Below, in pieces: positions 1-7,209 of a DNA stretch of 34,696 bases (its first letter is position 1; each line of letters begins with the position of its first letter). Source of the DNA: Fulvimarina sp. (GTDB lineage Bacteria; Pseudomonadota; Alphaproteobacteria; Rhizobiales; Rhizobiaceae); contig PACL01000040.1 in the NCBI GenBank assembly GCA_002700095.1, positions 1 to 34,696 on the forward strand, read 5' to 3'. The notes under the pieces are model-generated. The model did no database searches. It had not been told where the DNA came from and worked only from the letters and a program-made list of their open reading frames with translations. The position numbers and the translations under genes are program-made.

Positions 1-343
1 CGAGGCCGTCGTCGCCGGCATCGATGCTGCCTGCGATGTCGATGAGGTTTCCGCCTTCGATGGTGACGATACCGTCACCTCCGGCGAAGATCGAGCCCGA
101 GGCCGTGATGGTGACGGTGTCGAAGCCGTCGGACGCCGTCGCGTCGATGCCGTCCTCGCCGGCAATGCCGAGGCCTGCGACGATGATCGCGGCAAACTGA
201 TCGGCCAGCGTTTCCGTGACCTGAAAGAGATCGCCATCGGCGCTGCGGGAAGCGGATGGCGCCAGGGCGAAGGGACCGTTGGCCACGTTGCCGTCGTCGA
301 TCGTGAAGGTACCGGCATTGCCGCCTGGGATGAAGGTCGTCAT
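1..343 (-). CDS. Secreted beta-helix/RTX-type protein, N-terminal part (cut by window edge)
   Basis: The reading frame opens at ATG 343-341 behind a clear AAAGGAG ribosome site and stays open to the window edge, giving the first 114 residues. They are rich in Gly, Asp and short beta-strand patterns (DGFDTVTITASGSIFAGG) and contain no signal peptide. The segment NVANGPFAL followed by repeats aligns by eye with NVRNGPFFL at the start of the next gene downstream in coordinates, so the two are paralogs. By analogy with that gene it probably encodes a calcium-binding RTX protein exported by a type I system, but any RTX repeats lie outside the window. It has its own upstream region (344-749) with a CRP-like palindrome. 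Family assignment rests on the paralogy; exact function is unknown. Confidence 0.8.
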   Translation of the reverse strand, partial: MTTFIPGGNAGTFTIDDGNVANGPFALAPSASRSADGDLFQVTETLADQFAAIIVAGLGIAGEDGIDATASDGFDTVTITASGSIFAGGDGIVTIEGGNLIDIAGSIDAGDDGL

Positions 344-515
344 GGCATTCTCCTTTGTGTGGAAAGGTGTCGTTTCATTCGCGCCGCGCCGTCGGACGGC
401 TGAAAAGGCGCAGTGAGTGGGTTGGCGCCTGGTCAGCCTGGCACCGCGATCTCGTGTCCGTCCGCTTCGGAGCCTCGGACACCGCATGACCTTGCGATAC
501 TCCCGACGTCGGCGC

Positions 516-531
516 TGTGACGGCTGTCACA
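516..531 (-). promoter_or_regulatory. CRP-like palindrome upstream of truncated secreted-protein gene
   Basis: The sequence is TGTGAC-GGCT-GTCACA, six-base perfect arms with four bases between, which also fits the classical CRP pattern TGTGA-N6-TCACA. It lies about 173 bp before the ATG at 343. On the minus strand it shares the block TGTGACAnnCGTCACAG with the site at 2672-2687 ahead of the paralog. The binding protein is inferred to belong to the CRP/FNR superfamily. Confidence 0.6.
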
Positions 532-672
532 TCCGGAGCCGGTCCGGACGTCTGCTGGCGCAAGGCCAGAGAGAACGGCGCCAGATCGATCCGGCAGCGC
601 GCTGCATTCACCGGGTTTCGGATTGCCGACGGCCGGCGCGTGAGTGCCCTGCGCCACGCTCGCGGAAACGAC

Positions 673-703
673 GAGACCGACCGCCCGTCGGGCGACCGGT
701 CTC
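673..703 (-). terminator. Probable hairpin terminator of the RTX gene
   Basis: GAGACCG (673-679) pairs with CGGTCTC (697-703) and CGCCC (682-686) pairs with GGGCG (690-694), separated by a two-base internal mismatch on each side and a three-base loop. It starts 47 bp after the stop of the 750-2483 gene. On the minus strand it is followed by GTCGTTTCC, only a weak T run, so factor-independent termination is plausible but not certain. Confidence 0.45.
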
Positions 704-749
704 AACGCTGGGCGACGCACGCCGCGTGAGGCTTCCCCTGCCGCGGCCG

Positions 750-2483
750 TCAGAAGATGAAGTCGTTGGAATCGAGGCTCGTCGCCTGGACGCCGAGGAG
801 CGTGATGGTGTCGACCCCGTCGGAGATCACCGCATTGGCCCCCACCTGCGTGAGGTGGTTGAGGGCGAGATCGTTGAAGTCGGTGATGTTGGTGACGGCC
901 GACAGATCGATCTTCTCGGCTGCGTTGGATGAATCGAAATCGGTGATCGTGTCCTTGCCGAAGCCATTGGCGAAGATGAAGGTGTCGGCGTTGAAGGCAC
1001 CGGTCATCCGGTCGTTGCCGGCCCCGCCGGTGATCGTGTCGAAGCCGCCACCGCCGTTGATCGTATCGGCCCCGTCGCCGCCCAGGAGGACGTCGTTGCC
1101 CGACCCGGCGGAAAGAATGTCGTTACCGGCACCGCCGTTGAGCGTGCCCGCCGCGTTCGAGCCGGTGAGGCTGTCGTCGCCGCTGCCGCCGGTGAGGCTC
1201 TCGACGTTCACGAGACGATCGACGCCGATCTCGCTGCCGAACGCGAAGTTCAGACCGAGATTGGCCCGGATTGTCGAGACCGCCTCCGCATAGGTGACCG
1301 TGTCGATCCCCGTTCCCCCGTCATAGAGGTCGTTCGCCGCGTCCGTGTCGCCGATGATGAGGTCGTTGCCGGCCTCGCCGAAGAGGCTGTCGATGCCGGC
1401 ACCGCCGCGCATGTTGTCGGCCTGGTCGCCGCCGAAGAAGGTGTCGGAGAGATCGCCGCCGCGAAAGACGTCGAAGCCCGCGCCGCCGTCGATCTTGCCG
1501 GTGACGGCGCCGGTTCCGATCGTCGTGAAGCTGTCGTTGCCGGTGCCGAGCGAGATGTTGCCGACGATGGTGCCGGCATTGGTCATGGTATCGTCGCCGC
1601 CCTGCAGCAGCACGTCGCCCTGAACGTCGCCGGTGTTGGTGAAGATCTGCGACTGCCCGGAGAAGTCCCAGACGGCGACGGCGGTGTTGGTGATTTCGGA
1701 CACCGTGTCGGAGATGAGCGAGCCGTGATTGACCAGCGTGCTGGCGCCGCCGACGCCGTCGGCCACGTCGCCGGCCTGGAAGGTCACCGCCGAGGTCAGG
1801 CCGCCATTGTCGCCGCCGCGCACGACACCCGTCGTGCCGACGGTGATCTTGGCGCCGTCGCCGGTCAACGCGACACCATTGTCGAGACCGCCGACCAGGC
1901 CGTCGATCTTGACGTTCTGGCTGTCGCCGACGAGCCGGACGCCGTCCCGCGTAGCCTCGACGCTGCCGGACACGACGATGGTGTTGGCATTGCCGTTAAA
2001 CGCCATGCCGTTCTGGCCGCCGGAGACGATGGCGCCCGAGACCGTCACCTTGTTCTGATCCCCGGCAGCCTCGATGCCGTCGAGGCCTGAGGAGATGATG
2101 CCGCTGAGCATGACGCGGTTGAGGCCATCGCCGCCGAGAGTGACGCCGTCGCCGTTCGCGGAGATCAGGCCTGCGAGGGTGAGGGTGTTGTTTCCCGCGA
2201 CTGTGCTGATCCCGTCTTCCGTCGCAAAGATGCCGCCGGTGGTGCCGAGGACGATGCCTTCGCCGCCGTCCGACGACGTCACCTCGACACCGTCGACCCC
2301 GCTGATCACCCGGCCATCGAGGATGAGCAGGGCGTCCGCATCGTCGCGATTCTCGTTGATGAGGATGGTCGACACGGTACTGGTCGCGCGCACGTCCTCG
2401 GTTTCGAGGAAGAATGGGCCATTTCGCACGTTCGAGTTGTTGATCTGGGCCTGATTGCCTGACTGATCGAGGTCGACTGCCAT
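750..2483 (-). CDS. Secreted calcium-binding RTX-repeat protein with beta-helix N-terminus
   Basis: The product is 577 aa, starting at ATG 2483 behind AAAGGATC; a longer in-frame start at 2699 was rejected because its first 72 residues are Arg/Cys-rich and unlike the rest. Residues about 60-240 form short repeats of the kind VxLSGxIxSGxDGI, typical of a parallel beta-helix. Residues about 342-395 and 442-500 carry glycine/aspartate nonapeptides such as GGAGNDILS and GGDGADTIN, the calcium-binding RTX signature. The C-terminus (TFIFANGFGKDTITDF, then an acidic-hydrophobic tail ending SNDFIF) resembles RTX C-terminal secretion signals. Known RTX proteins leave the cell through type I exporters and act as adhesins, enzymes or matrix proteins; no enzymatic domain is visible here. 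No type I exporter triad is nearby. Confidence 0.85.
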   Translation of the reverse strand: MAVDLDQSGNQAQINNSNVRNGPFFLETEDVRATSTVSTILINENRDDADALLILDGRVISGVDGVEVTSSDGGEGIVLGTTGGIFATEDGISTVAGNNTLTLAGLISANGDGVTLGGDGLNRVMLSGIISSGLDGIEAAGDQNKVTVSGAIVSGGQNGMAFNGNANTIVVSGSVEATRDGVRLVGDSQNVKIDGLVGGLDNGVALTGDGAKITVGTTGVVRGGDNGGLTSAVTFQAGDVADGVGGASTLVNHGSLISDTVSEITNTAVAVWDFSGQSQIFTNTGDVQGDVLLQGGDDTMTNAGTIVGNISLGTGNDSFTTIGTGAVTGKIDGGAGFDVFRGGDLSDTFFGGDQADNMRGGAGIDSLFGEAGNDLIIGDTDAANDLYDGGTGIDTVTYAEAVSTIRANLGLNFAFGSEIGVDRLVNVESLTGGSGDDSLTGSNAAGTLNGGAGNDILSAGSGNDVLLGGDGADTINGGGGFDTITGGAGNDRMTGAFNADTFIFANGFGKDTITDFDSSNAAEKIDLSAVTNITDFNDLALNHLTQVGANAVISDGVDTITLLGVQATSLDSNDFIF

Positions 2484-2671
2484 GATGAAAGATCCTTTGA
2501 CCGGCGGCGAAGTCGCGCTTCGCCGCGAAGATGAACAAGTGTTCTCGGCGCACGACATCTGATCGCCATGGCCGAACGTCGGGTTCCGCGACGGATGCGT
2601 GGCCAAGAGAGGAGGCCGGGACACGGGGTGCCGTCGCACTCGCACCTTGGGCGCCGACCGCCGTGGAGGCC

Positions 2672-2687
2672 TGTGACGCATGTCACA
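2672..2687 (-). promoter_or_regulatory. CRP-like palindrome upstream of RTX gene
   Basis: The sequence TGTGAC-GCAT-GTCACA has perfect six-base arms and matches TGTGA-N6-TCACA. It lies about 189 bp before the ATG at 2483. The copy ahead of the paralog (516-531) has the same arms, the same spacer length and nearly the same distance to its start codon. An adjacent AT-rich segment at 2690-2722 could serve as an upstream promoter element. Confidence 0.6.
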
Positions 2688-2796
2688 CCGCAACCACAAT
2701 TTTCATGATGGCCATTATTATCTGGGTAGAAGACCAATCGAGATCCGGTCCCGATCAGCAACCGTCATGCCGAGCATCGAAGAGTGATTGCGATCG

Positions 2797-2813
2797 TCTG
2801 GAAGAATTCCAGA
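2797..2813. promoter_or_regulatory. Inverted repeat of unknown role
   Basis: TCTGGAA-GAA-TTCCAGA is a perfect inverted repeat with seven-base arms around a three-base centre, about 315 bp upstream of the RTX gene start. The size and symmetry fit an operator for a dimeric regulator, but no second copy and no candidate regulator were found in the window. Confidence 0.3.
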
Positions 2814-3144
2814 ACACAACCCGACGGTCCGGCGCTGGCTGCGCCGGAACCTTGCGGCGAGCCTCAGCGGACCGTCAACTGCCTCCCATGACTCGTTCCG
2901 GATCAGACACTTGCTTGTGAGGATCCGCGCGTGTGAGACCGGCCGTCATCGCGGGCAGCCGCAATCTGCCCACGCGAGCGGGATTGCGCCATCAACCGGT
3001 CGCGGCCGGGCCATACGCCCGGGCGGTGGTGCCTCGATCGGTCGTCCCCGCCGGGGTCGGTCCGTCTGGACGGCTTATCACTTCTCCGTGATCATCTTCG
3101 CCGGCCTTCGCCTGCCTTCGCCTGCGAACGCGTCTCGGGCTGGC

Positions 3145-4011
3145 TCAGTCGTAGCCGTGCCCGGCCCTGAGGCCCTCGCGCACCCGGTGGGCGATCGCCA
3201 GGAATTCCGGCGCATCGCGGATGTCCAGCGGCCGGTCGGGGCCGAGGTCGCAGTCGATGATCTCGTGGATGCGGCCAGGCCGCGGGCTCATCACGACGAT
3301 GCGGGTCGACAGGAACACCGCCTCTGGGATCGAGTGGGTGACGAAGACGATCGTCTTGTTCGTCTTCGCCCAGAGCTTCAGCAATTCTTCGTTGAGGTGA
3401 TCGCGGACGATCTCGTCGAGAGCGCCGAAGGGCTCGTCCATCAAGAGGAGGTCCGGATCGAAGGAGAGCGCCCGGGCGATCGAGGCGCGCTGCTGCATGC
3501 CGCCGGACAATTGCCAGGGAAACTTGCCCCCGAAGCCGGTAAGGCCGACGAGATCGAGGCCTTCAGCGACCCGCCTCGCCCTCTCCGCCCGCTCGACGCC
3601 CATGATCTCCAGCGGCAGGGCGATGTTCTTCTCGATGGTTCGCCAGGGATAGAGCGCCGCCGCCTGGAACACATAGCCATAGGCGCGCTGGCGCCTCGCC
3701 TCGTCCGGGCTCATGCCGTTGACGCCGATCGTGCCGCCGGTCGGCCGTTCGAGGTCGGCGATGACGCGCAGGAGCGTGGTCTTGCCGCAGCCCGACGGGC
3801 CGATCAGCGAGACGAATTCGCCGCGATGGACGGTCAGGTCGATGTCCTTCAGCGCATGGACCGGCGCATCCGCCGCCGCAAAGACGAGGTCGAGGCCGCG
3901 CGCCTCGATGACCGGGTTCCTGGTTCCCGCCAGCGCTTTCGCGCTATTTTCCCCGGGCGGGGAAACATGGTCTTCCCCCACCGACGACGGGAGATTCTTC
4001 GATGGACGCAT
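3145..4011 (-). CDS. ABC transporter ATPase, nitrate/sulfonate/taurine (NitT/TauT) type
   Basis: A 288-aa nucleotide-binding subunit. It has Walker A GPSGCGKTT (from residue 71), the Q-loop in VFQ (116), signature LSGGM (168-172), Walker B LLLMDEP (188-194) and an H-loop histidine in VTHS (226). The pattern LLMDEPFGALD and the C-terminal MSPRPGRI are typical of importers for nitrate, alkanesulfonates, taurine or thiamine precursors. No permease or binding-protein gene is adjacent, so the substrate is unknown. The ATG at 4011 has GTGAGGG upstream, but it makes the start overlap the divergent cupin gene by 10 bp. An in-frame GTG at 3981-3979 would remove the overlap but has no good ribosome site. 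Confidence 0.88.
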   Translation of the reverse strand: MRPSKNLPSSVGEDHVSPPGENSAKALAGTRNPVIEARGLDLVFAAADAPVHALKDIDLTVHRGEFVSLIGPSGCGKTTLLRVIADLERPTGGTIGVNGMSPDEARRQRAYGYVFQAAALYPWRTIEKNIALPLEIMGVERAERARRVAEGLDLVGLTGFGGKFPWQLSGGMQQRASIARALSFDPDLLLMDEPFGALDEIVRDHLNEELLKLWAKTNKTIVFVTHSIPEAVFLSTRIVVMSPRPGRIHEIIDCDLGPDRPLDIRDAPEFLAIAHRVREGLRAGHGYD

Positions 4012-4448
4012 CCTCGAACCCTCACACTGAATGCACCCTCATAAGGCCTGCTTCGACCTATGACGGCAAGCAGGGATTCAGCTATTTCGAGGGGATAGCC
4101 AAGGAAACCGTCGGCTCGACGGGCCTCTGCATGCACCTTCTGACGATCCCGCCGGGCGGCCGCGCAAAGGCGCATCTGCACGAGAGCCACGAGACCGCGA
4201 TCTACGTGATCAGCGGCGTCTCCGGCACCTATTACGGCGAAAGGCTGGAGCACCACGCGATCGTAGCGGCGGGCGACCTGTTCTATATTCCCGCCGGCGT
4301 GCCGCATCTTCCCTATAATCCCGGCTCCGAACCGGTCGTCGCGGTGATTGCCCGGACCGATCCGAACGAGCAGGAGAGCGTGGTGCTGCGGCCCGATCTC
4401 GACGCGCTCATGCCGGACACCCTCGGCGAGGCGGCGCCGGCCTCGTGA
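4002..4448 (+). CDS. Cupin-domain protein
   Basis: A 148-aa single-domain cupin. Motif 1 is visible as HLHESHE with His58, His60 and Glu64, and motif 2 as GDLFYIPAGVPHLPYN with His102; these four side chains normally bind one metal ion. Cupins of this size include isomerases, dioxygenases and sensor-like proteins, and nothing here decides between them. The start at 4002 has GGGAG nine bases upstream. The gene is divergent from the ABC ATPase and the two coding starts overlap by 10 bp, so the promoters must lie inside each other's coding sequence. It is probably followed in the same transcript by the small membrane protein gene at 4516. Confidence 0.85.
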   Translation: MDASSNPHTECTLIRPASTYDGKQGFSYFEGIAKETVGSTGLCMHLLTIPPGGRAKAHLHESHETAIYVISGVSGTYYGERLEHHAIVAAGDLFYIPAGVPHLPYNPGSEPVVAVIARTDPNEQESVVLRPDLDALMPDTLGEAAPAS

Positions 4449-4515
4449 CCCTTCGCCCCGGGCCGTGCCCCTGCTAGAATCACCGGAGGCGCAGCGAGAG
4501 GGACGGACAGGCCGC

Positions 4516-4737
4516 ATGTCGACGACGCAGCTCGTCCTCTGGATCACGCTCGGTTTCTCCGCCGTCCTCGCCCTGACGGCGAGCCTCGTCGTCAGGGGCC
4601 CGCGAAGGCGCCGCGATCGGGCTGACGCCGGCCATGCCGGCGACGCCGGTGCGTCGGGTGGCTGGTTCACCGGCTCGAGCGAGGCTTGCTCCGACGCTGA
4701 TGGCGGAGGCGGCGGCGATTGCGGCGGCGGCGATTGA
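4516..4737 (+). CDS. Small membrane protein with Gly/Asp/Cys-rich tail
   Basis: A 73-aa product: a single hydrophobic helix at residues about 5-26 (LVLWITLGFSAVLALTASLV), then a basic stretch GPRRRRDR, then a low-complexity tail that ends in ADGGGGGDCGGGD with two cysteines (Cys58, Cys69). Similar Gly/Asp/Cys tails end several small bacterial membrane proteins of unknown function. The order helix, basic patch, tail suggests an N-out, C-in anchor with a cytoplasmic tail. The ATG was chosen because the helix begins right after it; the ribosome site (GAGAGGGA, rather far upstream) is weak. It lies 67 bp after the cupin gene on the same strand. Confidence 0.6.
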   Translation: MSTTQLVLWITLGFSAVLALTASLVVRGPRRRRDRADAGHAGDAGASGGWFTGSSEACSDADGGGGGDCGGGD

Positions 4738-4750
4738 GGACAGACGCGGC

Positions 4751-5266
4751 TCAGGCCGACAGGCGGGCCAGGTGGTCGGCGGCCTTCTGCGCCCCCATCG
4801 TCTCGGCGGCGGCAAGCGCCGTGCCCCCGTCGGCGGCTCTCGCTCCCACATCCGCGCCGCGCTCGACGAGAAGGTCTATCATCTCCACCCGATCGAACAT
4901 CGCGGCGATCATCAGCGCCGTGCGCCCGTCCTCGCCGGCCCCGTCGACCGCGGCGCCCTGATCGAGAAGCAGCCGGGCGATCTCCATCTCGCCCTTGAAG
5001 GCGGCGCCCTGGAGCGGCGTCTGGCCGCGATCGTTGCGCCGCTCGGGATCGGCGCCGCGCTCCAGCAGGAGCCGCGTCGCATCCAGATGGCCGTGATAGC
5101 TCGCCAGCATCAACAGGCTGTCGCCCTTGCCATTGGTGAGGTTGGGCGGAATGCCGGCATCGAGAAAGCTCGCCAGCTCTCCGGCCTCGCCGGCCCGCGC
5201 AATGTCGAAGACACGGGTCGCGATCTCCTGGAAGGCGGCATATTCCTCGGGGGTGAGCTCGCTCAT
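4751..5266 (-). CDS. Ankyrin-repeat protein
   Basis: A 171-aa protein starting MSELTPEEYAAF at ATG 5266, which has AAAGGAG nine bases upstream; the longer in-frame ATG at 5377 was rejected. Ankyrin repeats are plain: GDSLLMLASYHGHLDATRLL, then GQTPLQGAAFKGEMEIARLL, then GRTALMIAAMFDRVEMIDLL, then a final shortened GGTALAAAETMGAQKAADHL. Helical N-terminal residues 5-35 cap the stack. There is no signal peptide, so it is probably cytoplasmic and mediates protein-protein contact. Its partner cannot be read from the neighbours: it converges on the small membrane protein gene, with 13 bp between the two stops. Confidence 0.85.
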   Translation of the reverse strand: MSELTPEEYAAFQEIATRVFDIARAGEAGELASFLDAGIPPNLTNGKGDSLLMLASYHGHLDATRLLLERGADPERRNDRGQTPLQGAAFKGEMEIARLLLDQGAAVDGAGEDGRTALMIAAMFDRVEMIDLLVERGADVGARAADGGTALAAAETMGAQKAADHLARLSA

Positions 5267-5544
5267 GACGCATGGCTCCTTTCGGTGCCAAGACTTGGCG
5301 CAGGATCGCGCGATCGCAAGATGCCGCCCCCGTCCTTCGGGGGATGGCTGGCCAGGAGCGGTCATCGCGGCGATCACCGCGACAGGTCGGTCTAGAGGGA
5401 GCTTCGCCCTCAGCCGGCTTGTCCTGTCCGACTGATGGTCTTACGTAATTCCCATGCGCTCGATACGGGCGCCGGCCTCAAAGGGCCGGTTCCGCCGCAT
5501 ATCCGGCGGCACCGCGCCAAATTCGACCACAGACGAGCTCCCCC

Positions 5545-6456
5545 ATGCCCTTCACGCCCCTTGCCGATCGCGCCACGCTGCATCTGACCGGGGCCGAGAC
5601 CGAAGAGTTCCTGCAAGGGCTCGTCACCGCCGATGTCGGCGCCGTCACCGCCGATGCGGCGAGCCCGGCGGCCCTGCTGACGCCCCAGGGCAAGGTGATG
5701 TTCGAGTTTCTCCTCAGCCGGCTCCCCGACGGCTTCCGGCTCGATACGCCGGCCGCCTTGTTGGCGGATCTGAAGAAGCGGCTGACGCTCTACCGGCTGC
5801 GGCTGAAGATCGCCATCGAGGCGAGCGACGAGGCCGTCTTCGCCGTCTGGGGTGAGGACGCCGGCGCTGCCGGTGATCGCCGCCTGACCGATCGCCGCTT
5901 TGCCGGCGAGCCGGTGCTGCGGGCTTACGGCGATGCGCCTGTGGGCGTCGGCGAGGCTCAAGCGGAGGATTTTCGCACGCTGCGGATCGCCTCGGGCGTT
6001 GCGGAACTCGGCTCGGACTATCCGCCCTCGGAGGTGTTTCCCCACGACGTGCTGATGGATTATTCCGGCGGCCTGTCGTTCCGAAAGGGCTGCTTCGTCG
6101 GCCAGGAGGTGGTCTCGCGGATGCAGCATCGCGGCACCGCACGGCGGCGGCTGATGCTGGTGAGCGCCGAAGCGCCGCTGGGGGCGACCGGCGGCGAGGC
6201 GGCGACCATCGAAATCCGGGCGGGCGAAAAGGCCATCGGCGAGATTCTGTCGGTGAGGGACGATCGCGGCCTCGCCATCGTCCGGATCGACCGGCTGGCG
6301 AATGCGGCGGCGAGCGGCGAGGCGATCACCGCCGGCGGCGTGCCGGTGGCGCTGTCGATCCCCGCCTATGCCGGCTACACCCTGCCCGAGCGCCGCGATG
6401 GCGAGACCGACACGGCCGGCGACGCTGCCGGCGACTTGGCCGCCAATTCGGCATGA
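5545..6456 (+). CDS. ygfZ: YgfZ/GcvT-fold tetrahydrofolate-dependent Fe-S protein
   Basis: A 303-aa member of the YgfZ (IBA57) family. The diagnostic motif KGCFVGQE is at residues 181-188, with the conserved Cys183, followed by RMQHRGTARRRL. The N-terminal part (FLQGLVTADV, LLTPQGKVMFEF) is the aminomethyltransferase fold. Known members bind folate and support assembly or repair of certain iron-sulfur enzymes, including tRNA thiolation enzymes. The length is near the usual 280-330. It is the first gene of a plus-strand set: the HD-domain gene starts inside its last codons (ATGA overlap), so the two are translationally coupled. Confidence 0.9.
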   Translation: MPFTPLADRATLHLTGAETEEFLQGLVTADVGAVTADAASPAALLTPQGKVMFEFLLSRLPDGFRLDTPAALLADLKKRLTLYRLRLKIAIEASDEAVFAVWGEDAGAAGDRRLTDRRFAGEPVLRAYGDAPVGVGEAQAEDFRTLRIASGVAELGSDYPPSEVFPHDVLMDYSGGLSFRKGCFVGQEVVSRMQHRGTARRRLMLVSAEAPLGATGGEAATIEIRAGEKAIGEILSVRDDRGLAIVRIDRLANAAASGEAITAGGVPVALSIPAYAGYTLPERRDGETDTAGDAAGDLAANSA

Positions 6457-7151
6457 GCGAGCGTCGCCCGTCGCCGCCGCGCAAGGGCGCCAAGGCCGCG
6501 CCGCGCGTCTGGCAGCGCATGCTGTCGGGGCGCCGGCTCGATCTCCTCGATCCCTCGCCGCTGGACGTCGAGATTTCCGACATCGCCCACGGCCTTGCCC
6601 GCGTCGCCCGCTGGAACGGCCAGACCCGCGGCGACTTCGCCTTTTCCGTCGCGCAGCATTCGCTGATCGTCGAGGAGATCGTCGCGGCGAGGGAGCCCGA
6701 CCCGCGCTGGCGCATGGCGGCGCTTCTCCATGACGGGCCGGAATATGTCGTCGGCGACATGATCTCGCCCTTCAAGGCGGTGATGGGCGGCGACTACAAG
6801 GCGGTCGAGAAGCGCTTGCAGGCAGCGATCCATCTGCGCTTCGGCCTGCCGGGGCATCTGCCGGCGCCGGTGGAGAAGGCGATCAAGGCCGCCGACCGGA
6901 TCTCGGCCTATTTCGAGGCGACGCTGCTCGCCGGCTTTGCGCCAAGGGAAGCGGCGAAGTTCTTCGGCGAGCCCGGAACCGCCGCCTGCGAGGAGGAGGC
7001 GTTCACGCCGCGCCCGGCCCGGGAGATGGAGGCGGCCTTCCTCGCCCGCTTCGCCGCCCTCGACGCCGAACTCACCGGTGCCCGCGGCCCTGCCTGCCGG
7101 CTCGCAGATCAGCCGGATGCGCAGGGATCGCCCGCCGCCTCGAAGTCGTGA
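6453..7151 (+). CDS. HD-domain phosphohydrolase, YfbR-like
   Basis: A 232-aa protein with the metal-binding pattern of HD phosphohydrolases: His69 in AQHS, His93-Asp94 in LLHDGPEYVVGDM, and Asp138 in AADRI. This arrangement matches the YfbR/HDDC2 group, whose characterised members remove phosphate from deoxynucleoside 5'-monophosphates. It is longer than E. coli YfbR by a basic N-terminal tail (residues 1-25) and a C-terminal extension after about residue 190. It overlaps the ygfZ-like gene by 4 bp, indicating one transcript. Substrate is inferred from the family only. Confidence 0.85.
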   Translation: MSERRPSPPRKGAKAAPRVWQRMLSGRRLDLLDPSPLDVEISDIAHGLARVARWNGQTRGDFAFSVAQHSLIVEEIVAAREPDPRWRMAALLHDGPEYVVGDMISPFKAVMGGDYKAVEKRLQAAIHLRFGLPGHLPAPVEKAIKAADRISAYFEATLLAGFAPREAAKFFGEPGTAACEEEAFTPRPAREMEAAFLARFAALDAELTGARGPACRLADQPDAQGSPAASKS

Positions 7152-7209
7152 TCGCGCCGCCGCCGCCCCGGCTCTGGCCAGATGCGGCCGATCGACCTAT
7201 AGCGGGACG

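Larger units (their letters stand above)
344..749. other. Intergenic region between the two secreted-protein genes
   Basis: No convincing gene is present; the open frames here are short and have no supported start. The stretch holds a hairpin at 673-703 just after the stop of the downstream paralog, a perfect-armed palindrome at 516-531, and the ribosome site of the gene starting at 343. It therefore looks like a terminator followed by a regulated promoter, both read on the minus strand. Confidence 0.6.
2484..3144. other. 661-bp gene-free region upstream of the RTX gene
   Basis: No supported coding frame is present. Read on the minus strand it is the long leader and promoter region of the RTX gene. 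It contains the CRP-like palindrome at 2672-2687, a relatively AT-rich patch around 2690-2722 including a near-perfect palindrome at 2705-2718, a seven-base-arm inverted repeat at 2797-2813, and a tandem ccttcgcctg repeat near 3105-3124. The part nearest 3144 is the 3' flank of the ABC ATPase gene; no strong terminator was seen there. Confidence 0.55.

Noticed and set aside
2484..2699. Longer N-terminus of the RTX protein from ATG 2699
   Set aside because: The added 72 residues are Arg/Cys-rich and the internal ATG at 2483 has a good ribosome site and matches the start of the paralog.
2788..4044. A 418-codon plus-strand open frame across the ABC ATPase
   Set aside because: It runs antisense to an ATPase with all standard motifs; its own product resembles no family and has biased composition.
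5472..5489. CCGGCC-TCAAAG-GGCCGG inverted repeat between the ankyrin and ygfZ-like genes
   Set aside because: Such GC-only arms are common by chance in this DNA, and the position between two divergent starts does not fit a terminator.
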